DNA of 7,966 bases, taken from positions 1 through 7,966 of the forward strand of contig CAKOVW010000046.1 in NCBI GenBank assembly GCA_934122125.1. Direction: 5' to 3'. Each line of letters opens with the position of its first letter. Position 1 is the stretch's first letter. Origin of the DNA: an uncultured Clostridia bacterium (GTDB taxonomy: Bacteria; Bacillota; Clostridia; TANB77; CAG-508). The notes under the pieces are model-generated. The model worked only from the letters and a program-made list of their open reading frames with translations, had not been told where the DNA came from and searched no databases. Shown here piece after piece: positions 5,438 through 7,966 of this stretch. Position numbers and translations under genes: made by a program.

Positions 5438-7024
5438 TTATTGCCTATACCAATTAGAAAAGTTGTAAAAAATACTGTAACAGTTTGGCTTTACATCGCC
5501 CATTAAATCTGTAGAATATGCCACCATATCATTATTATAATACAAACCTATATATGGAACTTCTTCATTACAAATTCCAAAAACTTTAGCATATCTTTCT
5601 TTTAATTGTTCTTGGTCTGTAATATTATTTATTTCGTTTATGGCAGAAATAATTTCATCATTTTTATAATTAGATAAATTATTTTCTCCTAAGAAATAAC
5701 TTAAATCTGGTGCTATTGATGTATATACTCCAGTTAATATCATTTCATAATTTTTATTGTTTAAGTATTCTTGGTATTGTGAGTCTGATACTTGCTTTAC
5801 ATTAACCTTTATTCCAAACAGTTCTAATTGGTCCTGTATTGCTTGTGCTGCTTTAACTCTTTGACCATTATTTTTACTTACAATAAAATCAATATTTATT
5901 GTTTTAGTAACTCCTTCTATTTCCTTTTGCCAAAGTCCATATTCGTATTTCCAACCAGCATTTTGTAAAATTTCTTTTGCCTTTTCTTTATTAGTTTTGT
6001 TAGGTACATCAATATCTTTTAATAAATAGCTGTTATTTATCAATGGATAATTTGCCATTGTAACTTTATTTTCTAAAATTGAAGTTACTATTTTATCTTT
6101 ATCAATAACTTTGCTAATAGCTTGCCTTACTTCTTGATATTGTAAAATAGTATTTTGACAATTTAATGCTATATAGTCATATTCTCTATTGGCATATACC
6201 TTTTTGTTATATCCCATACTTCCTATATATTCTTCTGCATTATCATTATTTGTATAAATTAGGTCTATGCTTCCTAGTTTAAATGCATTATATTCTTTTC
6301 CTCTAGTATCATATAAATTTATATATATTGTTTTTATATTGGAATTTTCTGTTTCTATATTTCTCCAATCTTCGTTTTTACTAAGTTCAATTTTATCTGA
6401 CTGTACTTTAGTAATTTTATATTTGCCTGTTCCTAATGGTATTACATTTGATTTTATATTAGTTGACTTATACTGATTTGAAGATATTATAGGAAATATT
6501 AAGTTGTATTCAAAAAATGGCTCTTCCTGTTTTAATTCAATTCTAGTAGTATATTCGTCTATAACTTCTACTTTTTCTATATTTTTAACATTTGAATAAT
6601 ATACAGATTTTGTTTGTTCTTGTAATTTAGTAATTGAAAATTTAACATCTTCAGCTGTAAATTTACTTTTATCATGCCATTGTACATTTTCATTTAGTTT
6701 AATTACATATGTTTTACTGCCAATTTTTGACCATTCTTTTGCCAAACAGTTTGACACTTTATAATCTTCTGTTACATTAAATAATGGTTCAAATACAAGT
6801 TGATTTATATATATTGCTTCTTGATTATTAGTTATATATGGATGTATATTATCTAGATTTGAAATTCCAAGCCTTATATTGGTAACCATATCTATTGTTT
6901 GGTATGATATTTCTTTATTTTCTTGTTGTTCGCTTTCCATATTATGTGTTATAAAATATACTATTCCAACTATTACAAATAATATAAATACTGCAACTAT
7001 AATTTTTAATGGTTTTAATCTCAT
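5438..7024 (-). CDS. Family 5 (peptide/oligopeptide-type) substrate-binding protein, membrane-anchored, orphan
   Basis: A 528-residue protein of the SBP_bac_5 (OppA/DppA-like) family, which captures peptides or related solutes outside the membrane for an ABC importer. Typical stretches are INQLVFEPLFNV (73-84), LAKEWSKIGSKTYVIKL (94-110), VQWHDKSKFTAEDVKFS (114-130), PLGTGKYKI (196-204), EVRQAISKVIDKDKIV (298-313) and KAKEILQNAGWKYEYGLWQK (348-367). The N-terminus is basic followed by a hydrophobic segment (7-25) with no cysteine, so it is not a standard lipoprotein. It is probably tethered by an uncleaved anchor. The ATG at 7022-7024 has AAGGAG upstream, and a promoter lies at 7049-7077. No permease or ATPase gene is adjacent, so the substrate and partner are unknown. 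It could act as a sensor or share a transporter encoded elsewhere. Confidence 0.9.
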   Translation of the reverse strand: MRLKPLKIIVAVFILFVIVGIVYFITHNMESEQQENKEISYQTIDMVTNIRLGISNLDNIHPYITNNQEAIYINQLVFEPLFNVTEDYKVSNCLAKEWSKIGSKTYVIKLNENVQWHDKSKFTAEDVKFSITKLQEQTKSVYYSNVKNIEKVEVIDEYTTRIELKQEEPFFEYNLIFPIISSNQYKSTNIKSNVIPLGTGKYKITKVQSDKIELSKNEDWRNIETENSNIKTIYINLYDTRGKEYNAFKLGSIDLIYTNNDNAEEYIGSMGYNKKVYANREYDYIALNCQNTILQYQEVRQAISKVIDKDKIVTSILENKVTMANYPLINNSYLLKDIDVPNKTNKEKAKEILQNAGWKYEYGLWQKEIEGVTKTINIDFIVSKNNGQRVKAAQAIQDQLELFGIKVNVKQVSDSQYQEYLNNKNYEMILTGVYTSIAPDLSYFLGENNLSNYKNDEIISAINEINNITDQEQLKERYAKVFGICNEEVPYIGLYYNNDMVAYSTDLMGDVKPNCYSIFYNFSNWYRQ

Positions 7025-7048
7025 TATGAATTCTCCTTTTGTTTCATA

Positions 7049-7077
7049 ATTGTATAATATATTTTGTTCTTTTTCAA
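7049..7077 (-). promoter_or_regulatory. SigA promoter of the substrate-binding protein gene
   Basis: TTGAAA (7072-7077) and TACAAT (7049-7054) on the minus strand are 17 bases apart, each matching consensus at 5 of 6 positions. Transcription would start near 7042, leaving a leader of under 20 bases that holds the AAAAGGAG ribosome binding site. It lies immediately after the spoVS terminator, so the gene is probably transcribed independently. Confidence 0.75.
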
Positions 7078-7083
7078 TGATTT

Positions 7084-7125
7084 AAAACAAAAAGCACAAA
7101 AATATATCTAAATATATTTTTGTGC
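7084..7125 (-). terminator. Intrinsic terminator after spoVS
   Basis: A perfect 14-bp stem (7094-7107 with 7112-7125; arms GCACAAAAATATAT and ATATATTTTTGTGC) with a four-base loop is followed on the minus strand by TTTTTGTTTT. It begins 29 bases after the spoVS stop, a textbook position. Confidence 0.9.
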
Positions 7126-7154
7126 CCCCTATATAAATTTAATTTTAAACTAAA

Positions 7155-7418
7155 TTATTTTCTTGACTCAACAATTAGCTTAATACCTGTTCTGTCCTCT
7201 CCTTCAACTTCTACTTCTGCAAATGCTGGTATGCATACCAAATCCACTCCTGCTGGTGCTACAAAGCCTCTTGCTATTGCAACAGCTTTAACTGCTTGAT
7301 TTAATGCTCCTGCTCCAATTGCTTGCATTTCTGCTTTGTTTGATTCCTTTACCAAACCTGCTATTGCTCCTGCAACTGAGTTTGGATTTGATTTTGATGA
7401 GATTTTTAAAACTTCCAT
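7155..7418 (-). CDS. spoVS: Stage V sporulation protein S
   Basis: SpoVS is a small, highly conserved Alba-fold protein. In Bacillus its loss blocks sporulation at stage V and alters cell division control. The protein has 87 residues, essentially full length (86 in Bacillus). Diagnostic segments are EVLKISSKSNPNSVAGAIAG (2-21), IGAGALNQAVKAVAIARGFV (34-53) and a C-terminal GEDRTGIKLIVESRK (73-87). The ATG at 7416-7418 has AGGAGG six bases upstream. It lies 148 bp after ymdB, has its own promoter (7463-7491) and is followed by a strong terminator. The molecular mechanism is not settled; nucleic-acid binding is suggested by the fold. Confidence 0.98.
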   Translation of the reverse strand: MEVLKISSKSNPNSVAGAIAGLVKESNKAEMQAIGAGALNQAVKAVAIARGFVAPAGVDLVCIPAFAEVEVEGEDRTGIKLIVESRK

Positions 7419-7443
7419 TTCTGCCTCCTAAATTTTTATTTTT

Positions 7444-7456
7444 TGTTCTGTGAACA
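7444..7456. promoter_or_regulatory. 13-bp palindrome at the spoVS transcription start
   Basis: TGTTC-TGT-GAACA is a perfect inverted repeat of 5-bp arms around 3 bases. It occupies about +1 to +13 of the predicted spoVS transcript, a position suited to a repressor operator. Alternatively it could be a small hairpin at the 5' end of the mRNA. No regulator can be named from the sequence. Confidence 0.4.
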
Positions 7457-7462
7457 GTTATA

Positions 7463-7491
7463 GTTATATTACAATTTCCAAATTTTGTCTA
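7463..7491 (-). promoter_or_regulatory. Probable SigA-type promoter of spoVS
   Basis: TAGACA (7486-7491) and TATAAC (7463-7468) on the minus strand are 17 bases apart, each matching the vegetative consensus at 5 of 6. The predicted start is near 7456, about 38 bases upstream of the ATG. Bacillus spoVS is under SigH; I found no convincing SigH pattern here. Confidence 0.6.
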
Positions 7492-7566
7492 GTACTTTTT
7501 GGAAAAAAGTGGAAGTTTTTTCTTTTATTTTTTTACATTTTCTGTCATTTTTGTGTCGAATTTAGT

Positions 7567-7966
7567 CTATTTAATTAAAAGCCTTTCAACTTTTTCAGCT
7601 TTTCCGCTTTGGTCATTTAATTCAAAAATGCATCCATTAAGCATACAAGCTCCATCTGCTAATTTATATCTTTCTGGTAATGATGTAACAAATCTTTTTA
7701 CAGATTCTTCTACTCCCATACCAATAACAGAATTTATTGGTCCTGTCATTCCCAAATCTGTTATATATGCAGTTCCGTTGTTTGTAATTTGTTCATCTGC
7801 TGTTTGTACATGTGTATGTGTTCCAAATATTACATTTACCTTTCCATCTAAAAATTGCCTCATTGCAATTTTTTCTGCTGTTGCTTCTGCATGAAAGTCT
7901 AGTACTCTTATATCTGCTTCTTTTGATAGCTTATTAACTAAATTTTCTGCAACAGTAAATGGGTTT
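7567..7966 (-). CDS. ymdB: YmdB-family metallophosphoesterase, C-terminal 132 residues (runs off right edge)
   Basis: YmdB is a dimetal phosphodiesterase; in Bacillus it hydrolyses 2',3'-cyclic nucleotides and influences biofilm and motility decisions. The reading frame is open from the right edge (first complete codon at 7965) to a TAG at 7567-7569. The fragment begins NPFTVAENLVNKL and contains RVLDFHAEATAEKIAM (20-35), then GTHTHVQTADE (48-58), then AYITDLGMTGP and GMGVEESVKRF. Its histidines H25, H50 and H52 have the spacing of metal ligands H150, H175 and H177 in the Bacillus enzyme. The N-terminal half, with the other metal ligands, is outside the window. In-frame ATG 7861-7863 is internal (the M of AEKIAM), not the start. 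spoVS follows after 148 bp; no clear terminator lies between. Confidence 0.95.
   Translation of the reverse strand, partial: NPFTVAENLVNKLSKEADIRVLDFHAEATAEKIAMRQFLDGKVNVIFGTHTHVQTADEQITNNGTAYITDLGMTGPINSVIGMGVEESVKRFVTSLPERYKLADGACMLNGCIFELNDQSGKAEKVERLLIK

Noticed and set aside
7494..7510. Hairpin ACTTTTT-GGA-AAAAAGT as a ymdB terminator
   Set aside because: The stem is seven A/T-rich pairs with no T-run after it on the minus strand, so it is not a credible terminator.
7499..7894. 131-codon open frame on the plus strand
   Set aside because: It lies antisense to ymdB, whose GTHTHVQTADE and DFHAEAT motifs settle the coding strand.
1..7966. tRNA, rRNA, CRISPR array, insertion sequence, phage or defence genes
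   Set aside because: Nearly all sequence is accounted for by recognised chromosomal genes. The gaps are 150 bases or shorter and contain only promoters, hairpins and ribosome binding sites.

Overview
The window is chromosomal sequence from a strongly A+T-rich, endospore-forming member of the Clostridia (low-GC Firmicutes). The evidence is the company kept: spoVS, ytfJ/gerW and ymdB beside recA, recX and scpA, with AGGAGG-type ribosome binding sites throughout. Third codon positions are heavily A/T. Nothing points to a plasmid, phage or transposon. I cannot name the species from the sequence.

Layout, left to right. (1) The N-terminal half of metK (SAM synthetase) runs leftward off the left edge, behind a good vegetative promoter. 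(2) Diverging from it is a membrane-anchored M23 (LytM-type) metallopeptidase with an intact zinc site. (3) A 12-bp hairpin separates this from a long set of leftward genes. In transcription order from the right edge these are ymdB (C-terminal part only), spoVS, an intrinsic terminator, a family-5 (peptide/oligopeptide type) substrate-binding protein with its own promoter, then recA with its own promoter, recX, scpA, a DUF2953-like membrane protein, and ytfJ (gerW). recA to ytfJ look like one operon: the gaps are 3 bp, 10 bp and 52 bp, followed by a 53-bp overlap.

How the genes fit together. recA and recX are the recombinase and its modulator. scpA is a condensin subunit for chromosome segregation. 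The distal DUF2953-like gene and ytfJ, together with spoVS and ymdB, tie the block to sporulation and developmental control. ytfJ also seems to have a private promoter inside the preceding gene that matches the forespore SigG/SigF pattern, so it could be transcribed apart from the recA operon.

I see no clearly new biological system; most of the window is conserved housekeeping and sporulation genes. The points most worth a second look are: the 53-bp overlap in which DUF2953 and ytfJ both encode motifs that look conserved; the forespore-type promoter; the absence of scpB next to scpA; an orphan substrate-binding protein held by a membrane anchor with no lipobox cysteine; and a 13-bp palindrome at the expected start of spoVS transcription. 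No gene-free stretch exceeds about 150 bases.
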